A stretch of 64,000 nt of DNA from NCBI RefSeq assembly GCF_014898815.1, contig NW_026515454.1, positions 1,240,001-1,304,000 on the forward strand. The letters are read 5' to 3'. Shown in pieces: positions 27,627 through 40,481 of this stretch. A program made the translations under genes and the position numbers. Positions within the stretch are counted from its first letter, which is position 1. Each line of letters begins with the position of its first letter. This DNA is from Panonychus citri (lineage: Eukaryota; Arthropoda; Arachnida; Trombidiformes; Tetranychidae). The notes below the pieces were generated by a model, which was not told where the DNA came from, did not search any database, and worked only from the letters and a program-made list of their open reading frames with translations.

Positions 27627-30199
27627 CTTTTTACCAATTGTAACAATCACAATTATTATTAACTTAATTGTTATATTATATACATAATATTATTATCCTG
27701 GCCTTTAATTATCCAATTGGATGATTTAATTCAGCTCCAATTCATTAACATTCCGGTTGATTCAATTGTTGACAAACTTTGGTACTAACAATTAACTTGC
27801 TAATTGTTTTTTTACCAATCGTATTAATAACAACATTTGATCATCAGACTTACAATTAACTAATCATATTAATATTATTATATTATTAATAATCTTCCCA
27901 CCAATCGATCATGTTAATTGTTTCAATCTAATAATCGTTTAATCAATTGGGAAGATTTGCAACAATTAATTAAGAGAAACAAGAAAACAATTAATTGATT
28001 ACAATTAACTCTTCTCGAAGAAAAAGCAACATAATTGTTATTAATTATTACTAATTAATTAATTATTATCTCCCCCTCTCTATATTATGTAAATAATCAT
28101 CAACAATTAACAACAATTAAGTCGAGTCACAAAAATTGAATAACATTCACATTCAAACAATTAAGTTAATCACTTCAATCATGATCATATTAATAACATT
28201 GTTAATCTTGAATTTATTTTCTACAATCAACTTAATCATAATCAGAGCACAATTAACTGTTTTTAATTTAAATCACTTTGCCCCTGAACAAAAAAAAACT
28301 AGTCTGATAATATCAATTAACGATCATAATAATTAATTAATTGCATCACAATCAACTTAATTTCCCTTACACAATGTAACTTTCATTTTAATTTCCTTCT
28401 CATTTAAGATAAACCTTAATTATCAACAATTAACTTTTAATTTACTTTCTATATTTTACTTAATCATTAGAAGTTTTTTTTTTGCAAACAATTAACTTTC
28501 TAATCACAGTGACAATTGAACAACAATTAACCAAACCACTGAAAGTGAATTCAAACTGTGCCATTTCAATACTCGCTAATTGTTTGATACCAATTGGATT
28601 AAATTAATTAATCCAATGATTATTGTCCAAATTAAATCACAATTAGTATTTTTTGCTCCTTCCACAATTTAATCAATTGTAAATAAATCATCAAATGTAT
28701 AAAAATTGATCGTCACAAGAAAAATTATTATCAACAAATCACATCAATAAACAAAACATTCAAATCACAATTAAATTGTCTCAATTATTATTATTTGATA
28801 ATCAAATTAATTTTCAAGGTAAAAAATAACAATCATCAAGTTAATCCCAAAGTAATCAGATTGGATTAATGATCAAGATGAGTTATAATCATGACATTAT
28901 CTTAATCATCACAATCAATATTAACCTTGTATTATGTTGAACGTGCTAATAAATTAAATGTGAACGTGCCTATAACACGTGTCACCTTAATTGTGTTTAA
29001 ATTGTTATCATGATTAACCATTAGCACCATAAGCGTAGGTCATTTAATCATAATAATAAAGGTCAGTCCATTATTTGGATTGCCTGATGATGAATAATCA
29101 GTTTTGCTTACTGTCCAATGGTCAATGATATTGACTGAGTGTTTTTATCATTTTGATTATCAAGGACAATTAAGAGACTGATTAATAACCGTGACAATTG
29201 TATATTATCATCAGATCAGTATATTAAATAAGGTAAATAATGTTAATGATTAACAATTTATTCATGATTAGTGTTTGTTGTCAATATAATTCAAGTTGGT
29301 TAAAAGCATATGGAGTTACAATTATCTTATCATCTTATCGTTTGGGTCAATATTATTTTCTTGACCAATAGGGATGACCAGTGGGTGGTGATTTTTATTG
29401 TCTTCATCTTGCTTATTCAAGTAATCTAGTTGATTGTTAAGTTTATCTCAATTATATAATCTTAATTGTAACAATTTAAACGTTCAAAAGGTTTGACATT
29501 TGTTTGAGAGTAACAATAAATAAATGAAGGTAAATATTAATAGTTAATCACTTGTTGATTGTTGGCTTTGATTAGGGTGATGATGATGGTCAGATTATTT
29601 ATCGATATTGATTAAAATTCAAAAGAATAGAGAATTTTTTTATTCCAATTTTTATTTTTTCTCTAAATTCTCTTTAGTTTTTATCACAATTCTTACAAAG
29701 GAAATTGAACTTTTTTTCTTATTCTTAATACTTGTTTATTTATCCGTTTGTGTCTCCTCACAGTGTTGGTCATCTAGGGGAAAGAGGAAGGAGCAAGTGA
29801 TGGTCATCTTGTATTGTATTTCTCTCTCAAGATAAAAGTGTCCAGTGTATTGGAGACCATAAGCTTGTTGGTCAAGAATGTCAAGTATACACTTTGCAAA
29901 GAAAGAATCAGAAAAGTTAAAAAGAGAGAATGGAAGACAATTCGAAAAAAAAAGTTCTAACAAAAGGAAAAAAACTATAAAACTTTAGACGATTTTATTT
30001 CAATGGGTAACACCTTCAATCTATTCAAATGTGTAGTCGTTATCATCCTCATCCTCATCGTCGTTATCATCATAATCGTAGTGAACGTACATAGTAAAAA
30101 AAAGAGAAAAAGGAAGATGAAGACGATGATTATGATGGAAGAGAAAGAAGATAAAGGATAAAGAAGAAGAAGAGGAAAAATGAATGTAAAATAAGATCT
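27627..30199. other. 3' region of snail and gene-free sequence
   Basis: This begins with the snail 3' UTR. An AATAAA at 28746-28751 could end the transcript about 1.1 kb after the stop codon, but other A/T-rich candidates exist. I see no coding exon. Three ACGTG words occur within 41 bases at 28941-28981. Confidence 0.45.
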
Positions 30200-30279
30200 T
30201 TTTTTGGTTCGAATAAATAGGAACAGATTGGCCGTAACTAAGGTCGCGATTCTTGCGAGAGAAAAAGGTAAGAAAACCA

Positions 30280-30530
30280 AAGGACCTTTTTCGTTTGTTG
30301 GCCTAGTGATGAAGAAGAAGAATAAGTATAAAAGGAAGAATAAAGGAAGAAGTGAACATACATTAAAAAAAAGAAAGAGAAGAAAAGAGAATGAAAGTTT
30401 GGGAATTTCGCACTTGTCAGTAGAAGAAGAAGAAGAAGATGGAAGAAAAAGAAAGAGAGAAAAGAGAGAAAAAAAGATGAAAAGAAAGAAAGAGAAAAAG
30501 AGGTTCGGTTTAACCTGTTTCGTGAAAACT
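30280..30530. repeat. Polypurine low-complexity tract
   Basis: About 250 bases of the plus strand are almost all A and G, largely AGAAAG/GAAGAA units. This yields a long but meaningless Lys/Arg/Glu open frame (30204-30569, starting at TTG). It is a simple-sequence tract, not a gene. Confidence 0.75.
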
Positions 30531-30687
30531 GTGAGACCAAACGATCAACACTTTTGTCAGAGAGACTAACATGTTGTTTGTATCTGTTACTTTCAGTTGA
30601 AAGCTAGAAAAAGGTAACAAACGCAATTCTCAGCACTTTGGATGATCGTCCTATGGAAGAGGTGAAGGGGAGAAGCTCTGATTCTCT

Positions 30688-30712
30688 CCTAACCTAACCT
30701 AATCTAACCTAA
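30688..30712. repeat. TTAGG-like (telomere-type) block, copy 1
   Basis: Five tandem pentamers on the plus strand: three CCTAA, one TCTAA, one CCTAA. This is the complement of the arthropod telomere repeat TTAGG with one substituted unit. A related five-unit block lies at 35248. It is too short to be a telomere and would be an interstitial or chance repeat. Confidence 0.6.
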
Positions 30713-33700
30713 AGCCATTTGCCCCTTTTAAGCCTCCACGTAATCGTTGGAGAGTCAGTCCGAGGCCATTTTGGTCTCCATCTCCATCATCGTCATTGTT
30801 TGTGTTTGTACAAGTTGTATGTGTTTTATAAGCTTGGTTGGTTTACCTTTGCTACTATTTTTTACACCAAACAAAACTACACAACATGTGACACAAAGAA
30901 GAGAGAGAGAGAAAGTAAAAAAGAAAGAGTAAGGATGATAAGGATGATAAGGAGGGTGGAGGAGGGATATGTGAAAAGGTTAAAGGGGAAAAAGGTAAAA
31001 GGTTATATAAGGTTTTTTTTATCTTTTTCCACTTCTGTCCATTTCCTTGTCAATTGAACTTCATCAATCATCATAGGTAAACTTCTAGGATTCTGACTAT
31101 TCATCTGTGTCCAAGGTGATGGTAAAAAATGCCCTCAAGGTATAAAGAGAAAGACGATGATTATGATAACGAGATGAGAGGAAATTAAAATTTTGTAAAA
31201 ATTTTTTTTTTCTCTTCTCTTTTATCTGTAACTTTAACTCTTCTTACCTTTGGCAATTAAATCAATCATCATCATCAACGCCATCAAGTACACAAAGAGT
31301 TAAGTGTACGATACATGTAGTTGAGAGACACTTTGATAACCTTTTTAATGTGCCAATGTTTCAGCTCATTCCCATGATAATGTGCTGATAATACACAACA
31401 ATGGGTGCTGATGATAATAGATGAGTCTCATTTTATTATTATTATTTAAAAAGGGAAATCAGTTTCCTGATTGGTTTCGCTTTTTCCATAGACAATTATA
31501 TTAATAATACATAGGCCAAGTTATCAGTCCTTTGAATCTTATTCTTGTACATATTTACCGTTATAAAGTTATCTTTATTTGCTTCAATAATACAACTGAT
31601 ATTAGGCTAATTAGATTCAGGTATCAAAGGTGATTCATCATCAGTCATATTTATGTTTACCTTTGGAGGTAAAAAAATAAGTTCTCACATGGAAATGAGA
31701 AATTTTCATCATCGATTTGAACTCTAACCTTATTATTATTGAGATCGTATTGAAATGACAATCAACAATGTGAAACAATTAAAGTCAAAGTGATAAAACT
31801 TTTCTGACTCCTCTAATCCAATTGTTGGGTTTTAATCAAAACTTTTAAATGATTGATTTAAATTGTTCAATCATTTTCCTGAATCAAAAGTAACGGTAAA
31901 AGTTTTATCAATGACCCAGATAAATATTAACAAGAAAATGATCAATTTATCAACAATTGAACAATTTAAAGTTGTAAAAACAATTGATTATTATGGGAAC
32001 AACTTTTAATTCAATTGTTTTACTTGAAAAAATTTCTTAATCCGGTTGTTAATTGTTTACACTTGCGCTGTAATCAATTCATCAGCTGAGCATCATCAAG
32101 ACTCTATAATAAAACTTGAAGCAATCAACCAATTTGATTGGTTAATTGTTGACGAAGTTGATTAAATCAAAAATGTAAGAACCTCCCAATAGCATGAAAG
32201 TTACAAGAGTAATTAAACTGAACAATTAGTTAATTGTTGTATCTTTTTTACCTCAACAACAGGAAGCATATGGTACATACGATTTATTAATAAAAGGAAG
32301 TCACAATCAGATGATTAGTTGATTAAAACTTTCAATTGTAATGATTTAACTTTCGTTTATAATTATAATCAATTAATGGTTTTATCATCATCACGTTTAA
32401 TCATGTTAACAACATTAATATTACTCTAATTACAATGTAATCTATTCAATATCATTTCCGTTATAATTGATTGATAAAGATGAAGATGGAAACAATTTAA
32501 AATGATGAATGAAAAAATTTAAATTTCCAATTGATTGTTGTATCAATGATCATCATCATGATCCATCATTATACTTAACCAATGGTCACTTGATTCAATA
32601 TAATGATATGGTTTTCTGATTGTTTATCATTTGCTATTCAATTGTAATCAATTGATCATCTTATTGGTTATGATAAACAATTTTCACTCTTGTTTTCGAG
32701 GCTCATTGATTATCTGTGGTTTCAGGGTTGACATTGTTGTTGTACCTTTGACCAATATGTTATCATTTATAAATTGATAACCTTTTGTTATATATCATCA
32801 ACAGGTAGATTTGATTGAATGAAGATGATTACAAATAAATTATTGATTGACATGAATCAATATCGATCCACCCCACCGTCTATACAGACTGTAGATATTT
32901 TTACCCACCCCAATCATTTTCACCTTATTAAGTTTAAGAGGTGGACATTTACTTGTATCATTTGATTGCAATTCAATCATTTTACCAATATTAACATCAC
33001 CTCACTGACTACTTTTACTTTACCTTTGACCCTCCCATTTTGATGATGGTTTGTCATCTATGGATGATAAGTATTGTTATTATCTACTCCATGTAATAAT
33101 CTAATCGTCTTTTTTTTCTCAATGGAATAAAAAATTTCTCTAACAACAGGTAACCTCTTCATCTTTAATGAAGATGATTATGATGATGGTGATGACCTTT
33201 CACTCTCGAAATCTCAATCAATATCATTTGATTGTTCATTTTTCCTTCTAATTCATAATGAAGATGATGATGATCATCATCATCATCTACAGGTAATCAC
33301 TATCTCTAATTGTCTGTTTATGTAACTGTAATTGTCAGAGATTTGATTGATGATCAAGACTCATTTGGTACCTACGATTCAAAAGTGTCCACTTCCGTTT
33401 CTATCAGGTAATTGACCTTAACTATTGAATCATTTGAATTTTCATCAAATATTTGATCAAATTTTCAAATTTTTCTTGACCCATTGATATCCTTTCATCA
33501 ATCGGTCATTATAACGATTGTAACGATTTGTATCATCTCAGGAAAAGAAAACATAAATTGTAATTTGATCTGGTTGACAATAATTTCAATTACTTATCAA
33601 CAATTGGATAGTAATTCATGTTTACTAATAACAATAATGATAATTTCCATAGGAAATGAACAAGATGATGATGATGATAATAATACAAATTGACCTTAAA

Positions 33701-35247
33701 TTGACCATTCAAGTACATAGACAGGTTAGGACACAGGTAGTCATTGTTATCTCACCATTTTATCAATACTTTGATTTATATGCTTACCAATGTAAATGAC
33801 CATTGAGAGTGACCAGTTTCAAGTTGATTATCATCGGATAGAAACTATTATAACCTCTTACCCTATGGATAAAATTAACTGGACAGAGGGTAAAGGGCAA
33901 AGTAGGCGTAGGTCGATATTGTCAAAATTAAGAAGGAAGGAAGAAAATAATTTATGTTTTTCCAAGTGAAAAATAAACTTTTTTCCTCGTTCTTTTCAAT
34001 CGATAATCTCAACCATCTAATATTGATAAATAATCATATTTAATTGTTGCCGAATATTAATCATAATAATCGCAAGTAATCATATTGATACAATACTATA
34101 AATCTTTGTATTGAATACAAACAAATCAAATAAAAGTAACTTGAGATGATGTTAATTCACATTGAAAAGTGTTAAGATATTGAACTTTTCCCTCCTCTAT
34201 CGATATTCAATGTACCCGAAAATGAATTATTATTTTTGAGTCAATGTTGACAATCACAATTGTTATTTTTAATCATTTACAACAATTTAGAAACCAACTA
34301 ACGTACACAAGGTAAGTTTGGTATTAATTTACATAGGTAACAATTTTCATTATCATTTCCATTTGTGCAAATGTATTAATAATAATATTAAGTTTAGAGA
34401 GGGAAAGTTTTATAAATTCATATTTAGCGCATTAATAATAATCTTTATGTGTGATATTGTAATGGATGTTAAAACATTAGCACATTAAGGTTAACAACTG
34501 GAACTGCTTGTAACTAATTGACTGATTGTTTTGCTTTTTTCCAAAGGCCTTGAAAAAGTTTTACTTCCGATGAGATTAGTAAATGTTTTAAGTAGAGATG
34601 ATGTTTTTTGGTCATGACTTAAGGTGAGGAAGAGCAAGATACTAACCACTAGACTACCAGAGAGGGAAAGTTTAATATTCAAGGAAATCTAACAGACCTT
34701 GAGGGAGTGAGCGCAAATTTAGGGGGGAGAGGGAGGAAGATGAGTAGTTATTACATACATGTTAGAGAAAGGGAAAAAGAAAGAGTTACAGACAGAAGGG
34801 AGAAAAATGTTTCTGTGATATTTTTCCCATCTAAGTTTTTTTCTGTCACTTTCTATGTGATAGATTTTACATTCTGATAAGGTGGGGTTAAAGGTAATGT
34901 TATCTAGTTAATATTGCATATGAATTATTATCTCTTTTTTCTTGTGAATATATCAAGATTAATATGTATCTAAATAGGGTCAGCTTTTCTGTGGAAATGA
35001 AGAAAAGGAAGAACACTTTCTCTGGCTCTTGTCATTTTATCTTCTTATTGAACTATTGCATATGATTAACTTTTAACCCGACGGAAGGGAAACTTTTTCC
35101 TCCAATTGATTTCATTGTCATTCTAATAAACCTGTGAATACTTATAAATATTAATCAATAAATAGATATGAGACTAGTTGCATATAGTTGATATTTGGCT
35201 AGTAACTGAACAAGTTATTCAATCAATAGCTATTGTCTTTATTTTAA
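30713..35247. other. Gene-free region downstream of snail
   Basis: No supported gene. It is A/T-rich with repeated CAGGTA words, several between about 32800 and 33740. The tRNA-like half at 34629-34665 lies here. A run of ATC/GAT repeats occurs around 33250-33290. Confidence 0.5.
34629..34665 (-). other. tRNA-like 5' half (A-box type), copy 1
   Basis: On the minus strand the word TCTCTGGTAGTCTAGTGG followed by TTAGTATC resembles the acceptor/D-arm half of tRNA-Asp or tRNA-Glu. No anticodon stem or T-arm (GGTTCGA-type B box) follows, so it is not a working tRNA gene. A near-identical word on the opposite strand at 42745-42770 suggests a shared tRNA-derived source rather than chance. Confidence 0.4.
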
Positions 35248-35272
35248 TCTAATCTAAGCTAATCTAACCTAA
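35248..35272. repeat. TTAGG-like (telomere-type) block, copy 2
   Basis: Five tandem pentamers: TCTAA, TCTAA, GCTAA, TCTAA, CCTAA. It is in the same orientation and has the same unit number as the block at 30688, but is more degenerate. Confidence 0.5.
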
Positions 35273-38200
35273 CGAAAATAGATGAGACTATGAATTTACC
35301 ATAAATATGCTATAAGTAAAGAAGGGTCAAGGTAGAGGTCATTGTGATTAATGATGAATACAATGGATTAGTAATGAAAAAAAAACATGACAGACCTTAT
35401 AATTGACGCGAAATTGATGATGAATGATGAAGATGATGAAAGAAATGAAAAGAAATATGAAGAAAAAATCTTTTCTTCCTTATGGATTGGACTAAAAGGG
35501 TTTTCATACCTTTAATATTAACATAGGGTTTTAGTGGGTAGAGTTTTTTATCCATTAATTTCAATGATCATTATTGTTATCATCCTCATCATCTTACATC
35601 TACAAAGTCAATGGGAATATAACATAGACTCTTGTATTATAAATATACATTTATTACATAAGGAGGGCAGATGGTGAGTGTATATATACAGTTAGAAGAT
35701 GATATTTATTGAATGAATGTCTATGTGTATAAAAAAAAATGGACAGAAAACTGCATATGAATGCAATGGAGTTTGCAGAATGGGTTATGCAATGTAAGGG
35801 GTTGATTTACCTCTTTCTTTTTCGCTTTCTTTTCATCTTCTATCCCTTTATGTATACACAGAAAGCGAAAACCTTTCACCTTTTCATGTGAACAATATAA
35901 TAGAAATATGAATACACCCCTTGGAAGAAAAAGTCTCTGTTGTTTTCCCTTTTATGTATTTGGCTTGTCTTTTAATCTTCTCGTCTTCATCCTCCTTCTC
36001 ATTCCATTTTTATGGACACCCTGTTGAACAATATAAGGTGTGGGTGAGTTTCCCTTAACATGTGATCGGGCTAATCTGGTAGAGAAAGGAAATTGTCTAA
36101 TTGTTCAGTTGATCATCTTATGGGTCTCAATGATTAACACACATATTCATATGTTTATCTCTGTGTGATTAAATTTTCACTGAGATAATCCATTAATCAA
36201 TATCACCTTTCAATTGATAATAATATTTGTCTCACTATTCAAGAGTTACCTTGTATTTTTTTATGTTATTTGGTTATTTTATTTTACTTTCTTTGCACAG
36301 GTAAATCATATTTTATCTCTCAACAATTGTTACTCTTATTATGCTAAAGGGTAAGAAGTGGAGAAAAAAATTTAATCATAAATCATTAATCTTTGTTATA
36401 AATCATAATAATAATCAATAATCAATCGATATCGAGTGAAAAAAATTATCATCAATGGCTAATATTAAGGTTGATCAATTCAAAACGGATATATTAACAT
36501 TCATTTGGATGATTATAAAAGATTTTCATTCTTAAATTGTTACTAATCAATACTAATGGTTTCACTTTTTAACTTGACACAATTAGACAAATATTGAGAA
36601 TCAGGTTTACGATTATAATTGGAATAGTTGATTATTTGGAATAGAAAATAGTTTGAAAACTTTTTTTCTCATTTCTTTGAGTTTCGAATTGTTTCAAAAT
36701 AAAGTTCTAACTTTTTCCCGCCAAATTAATTTCTCTCGAAACTTGTGTCCATATCTCCTCCTTTATCCTCCTCTTTTCTCATCGTTATCTTCTTATAATC
36801 GTCTAACCATCAATACAATTGAATGTCGAAGTTATTTTCCTCTAGCTCTCTGTTAACCCTTTCGATTTTGTGATTAGAACTTTTTTTCCCTTCATCTTAA
36901 TCTTTCCCCTCAATCTCTTGATAATAAACTATTATTATCCTCTCATAATCTTGGCAATTATTATCAAAAGCGATTAGGAAAATAAGAGTTACCTTAATTA
37001 TCATTCTCATGATGATCAGAATGATTGAGAAAAAAAATCTATTATCACAATTATAATCATTTACTATTGATAATCAAGGAAACTTATTGTATGTTTGAAT
37101 CAATTCAACAGGTAATAAAGATTTTTTTTCTTGATTTGGAAAAAAAAATTAACCTTCAACAATCAATAATGATAAATTATGATTATGTGATATAGATTGT
37201 GATGATTACGATGATAATTGTTATAAATCAAATGTCTAATATACTGAAACATTGAAATTTTGATTGTGATTTAATCATTAATCATAAAGGTTGACAAATA
37301 GTAATGATCAAGTTAACCTTGAGTTTTTTTTTGGTCCACCATCAAAGTTAATCAATTAGCTTAAATTGTTGATCATATCGATGATGATTTTAAATGTAAC
37401 AAGTGAAATCAAATGAATTGATTGTAACACTACAATTGTTACAATTTAAATTGTTAACCCTCATTCAAGGGCTAAGCTTATAATATACATTTAAGTTTAC
37501 CTTTGATTGTTAAAGTTAAACCACTGAGTTTAATTGTTGTTAGCCAATGGTAATAATGGTTAGATACTTGACTGATTAATTTAAATTGTCATTTAAATGA
37601 TAACGTTTCTGAAAGATGAATCTGAATATGTAATCGCCTTAGCGGGTAAATTATATCAACGATTAAGGTAAAAGATGAAATTAAATCAAGTGAGAAAAAA
37701 AGTAACTCATTCAAATGGATAAAGATGAAGATGATTATGTGACAATATTTGACGAACTGCCAAACAATTGGACATTATTAACATTGTAACAATCGAGGTA
37801 GAACTTTTTTTCCTTCGTCGAATTCAACTTTTTGGTTCTAACATGTTCGTACCCCTTTTCAAGTGTATTTAGATTCATGTAATAACCTTAAAAATGGTTA
37901 AGTCTCTGGGAAGAAACTTTTTTTTTTCATCCTCATCCTGATCATCATCTTTATCCTCCATTTTGACCTTTAGTGATGAGGAAGAAAAAAAGTTTACCCT
38001 TTAACAGGGATAACCTTTTTTTACCTGTTTTTATGTTACCTGCTCCTTCATCATCATCGTTATCATCAATGGATTATGATGAAAATCCTCTTTTTCTTTG
38101 GCATCTCTTTTCCTCCCTATTCAATTGTCATTTCTGGTTTGGCGTTTTTTTTTGTACGTGCTAACGTATCGCTTTGTGTTCACAACGATCATCATCATAA

Positions 38201-40448
38201 AAAGGATCTGAGGTGCAAAAAACGGTCCACCGTTTTCCCGATGAATATACAAAGGCTAAAGGGTTAAAGTGGCTTTGAATTACCTGGAGGAGCCTCGACT
38301 TTGTATCCAACTTTTTAGTTTTTTTTTTCTTCTTCGAAAACTTTTTTTTTCTATTATTACTGTTACCATTTACTTAGCGGACTTGATTGTGGCCTTTGTT
38401 TGTTTATCGTGCTAATGTTTTAATGTGCTCGATTTTGTTTGCTTTCTCTGTGTCTATTTGATATTTTTGTCATCGGAAATCCTTTCCTCTTACAATCATG
38501 TTACCAGTTTTGTATTCAAATCGATTCGACTTTTGGCCACAAAGGCCACTTTTTTTTCGTGTTCATTAAACTCTTTGCCACCTCAGCACCTAAAGATTTA
38601 TATATAATAGTTACAATTGCAGTTCATTATTGAGAATCAAATGATTTTTTTTATATCAAACGATTAACAATTGGAAGCAATTACTTAAATTACCCAAACT
38701 TTTTTCACACAAATTTATTTCTGTAACAATGTACATGTAGTTAGTTAGCAGCAATCAAATTAAATTAATTGGTGGCTATTCAAAGTTTCTTGTTATTTTC
38801 GGCTCGTCCTTATTTTCGAGGTTAGAACTTAATAAAATTTTTTTAGCTTCGAACTTTTTTTTTCTCCTTTTCCTTTTTCCTTTCGTGTGAGGATGAAGAT
38901 GATGAGGATGAGGATGAGTATTAATATGATGTTGGATGAGAAGGAGGAAGTTGGAGAAAGTTAAGAAAAGGTCAAGTTGATTAATATTATCAATGAATTT
39001 AGATTAACATGAATGGATAAAAACTTTCATCTTCATCTTAACATCATCTTCAAGTATTTAATCATCAATATGAATAACAATCAGTAGACAATCAAATGTT
39101 GATAAAGTTTATATATTCTTGTTAGATGAAAGTAAATTGTTTGTCTAAATTGTTGAGAGTTTATTTTTGTTCACAAAGTAATATAATATATAACTTATTT
39201 AGGTCAAAATCGAAACTTAATTTCAATATAATTTTCAATAATAAACCGAACCCAATTTAATAAATATGAAAATGCTCAACAATTAGCCTTTGATTGTTAT
39301 GATTAGCATTATAATGCAACCTCTCAATCAAAAAATCACAAGTAAACTTTCAATCAAATCAAATTATCAGGGTAATTAGGTTGACAACAATCACCATCAT
39401 GATCAGAATTGAGCAAAAAAAAAATGATCACAATCAAATCCATTGGAAATTGAAAACAAAAACAATTTATATTGCAACAATTAAACTTAAATTGTAGCAT
39501 AACGAATTAGTGTCTAAAAGTAACAAGTTAATTGTAATCAGTTGAAGGTTTTAATTTGGTACAATAAGTTGATCAAAATTGACTAAATGACTTTGATAAT
39601 AAAAAAAAGATTCAAACATTAATCAAATTGTGACAATTATTACAAATATAAATTGTAAGGTAACTAAATGAGTTTACAGGTAAGAAAGTTATGAAAAAAA
39701 AGGTTAATTGTAAAAAATATCAATGATAATCAACGGAAATGATGAATCGATCAATGTCAACAATTAGATGTGAGAGCTAAAGGTTTGAATTAGGAAGAGC
39801 AATTGTATTTACCGTTATAATAGATTGTTAGTTAATCACAATAATGGTGCTAATATTGAATTGGTGCCAATGAATAATATGAAAAGAGTTTAAATATTTT
39901 GTTGGATTATCTGAATATGCTAATGAGAAAATAGATTAACCCAGAAAAATAGTAGATTGGGATGACGATAGTGACGATAATGATGATAATGAGTATCATC
40001 ATCATCAATATATCACTATTTGTATATTTGATGAAGAGAGTGTGAAGGACGAAAGAGGAAGATAAACTATTTCTCTATCATCAATTTTACTCGCTTATAA
40101 AATTCCCATTGGATTGTTATTATAATGGTAATAAAAGATGATCATCTCTGTTGGTTTTTATCAATCGATTTAGTGAAGAAAAGCTCATCTTCATCTTCTA
40201 AGAATGAGAGAGATAGTGAGAGAGAAATAAGAATGACTAGGTTACATAAAGATAGAGGGAAGAAGGAGGATGAGTCGGGGTGGGGTGGGAGAGAGAGAGA
40301 GATACCTTGAGTGAGAATCTCCATCTGTCCAGTGAGTACAAGAGGACAACTGTATCTTTTTTTAACCCTCATGATGATCAGGAAGATGATCCTAGTGGAT
40401 ATTTAATGATGATCGAGGATGATAATAGGTATCTTCCGTGAGTAAGTT

Positions 40449-40481
<33 letters not shown>

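Noticed and set aside
30204..30569. 121-codon open frame, Lys/Arg/Glu-rich
   Set aside because: It starts at TTG, is encoded by a polypurine tract and has no domain or splice logic; low-complexity artefact.
34621..34670. tRNA gene
   Set aside because: Only the 5' half resembles a tRNA; no anticodon stem, T-arm or 3' acceptor strand can be paired.
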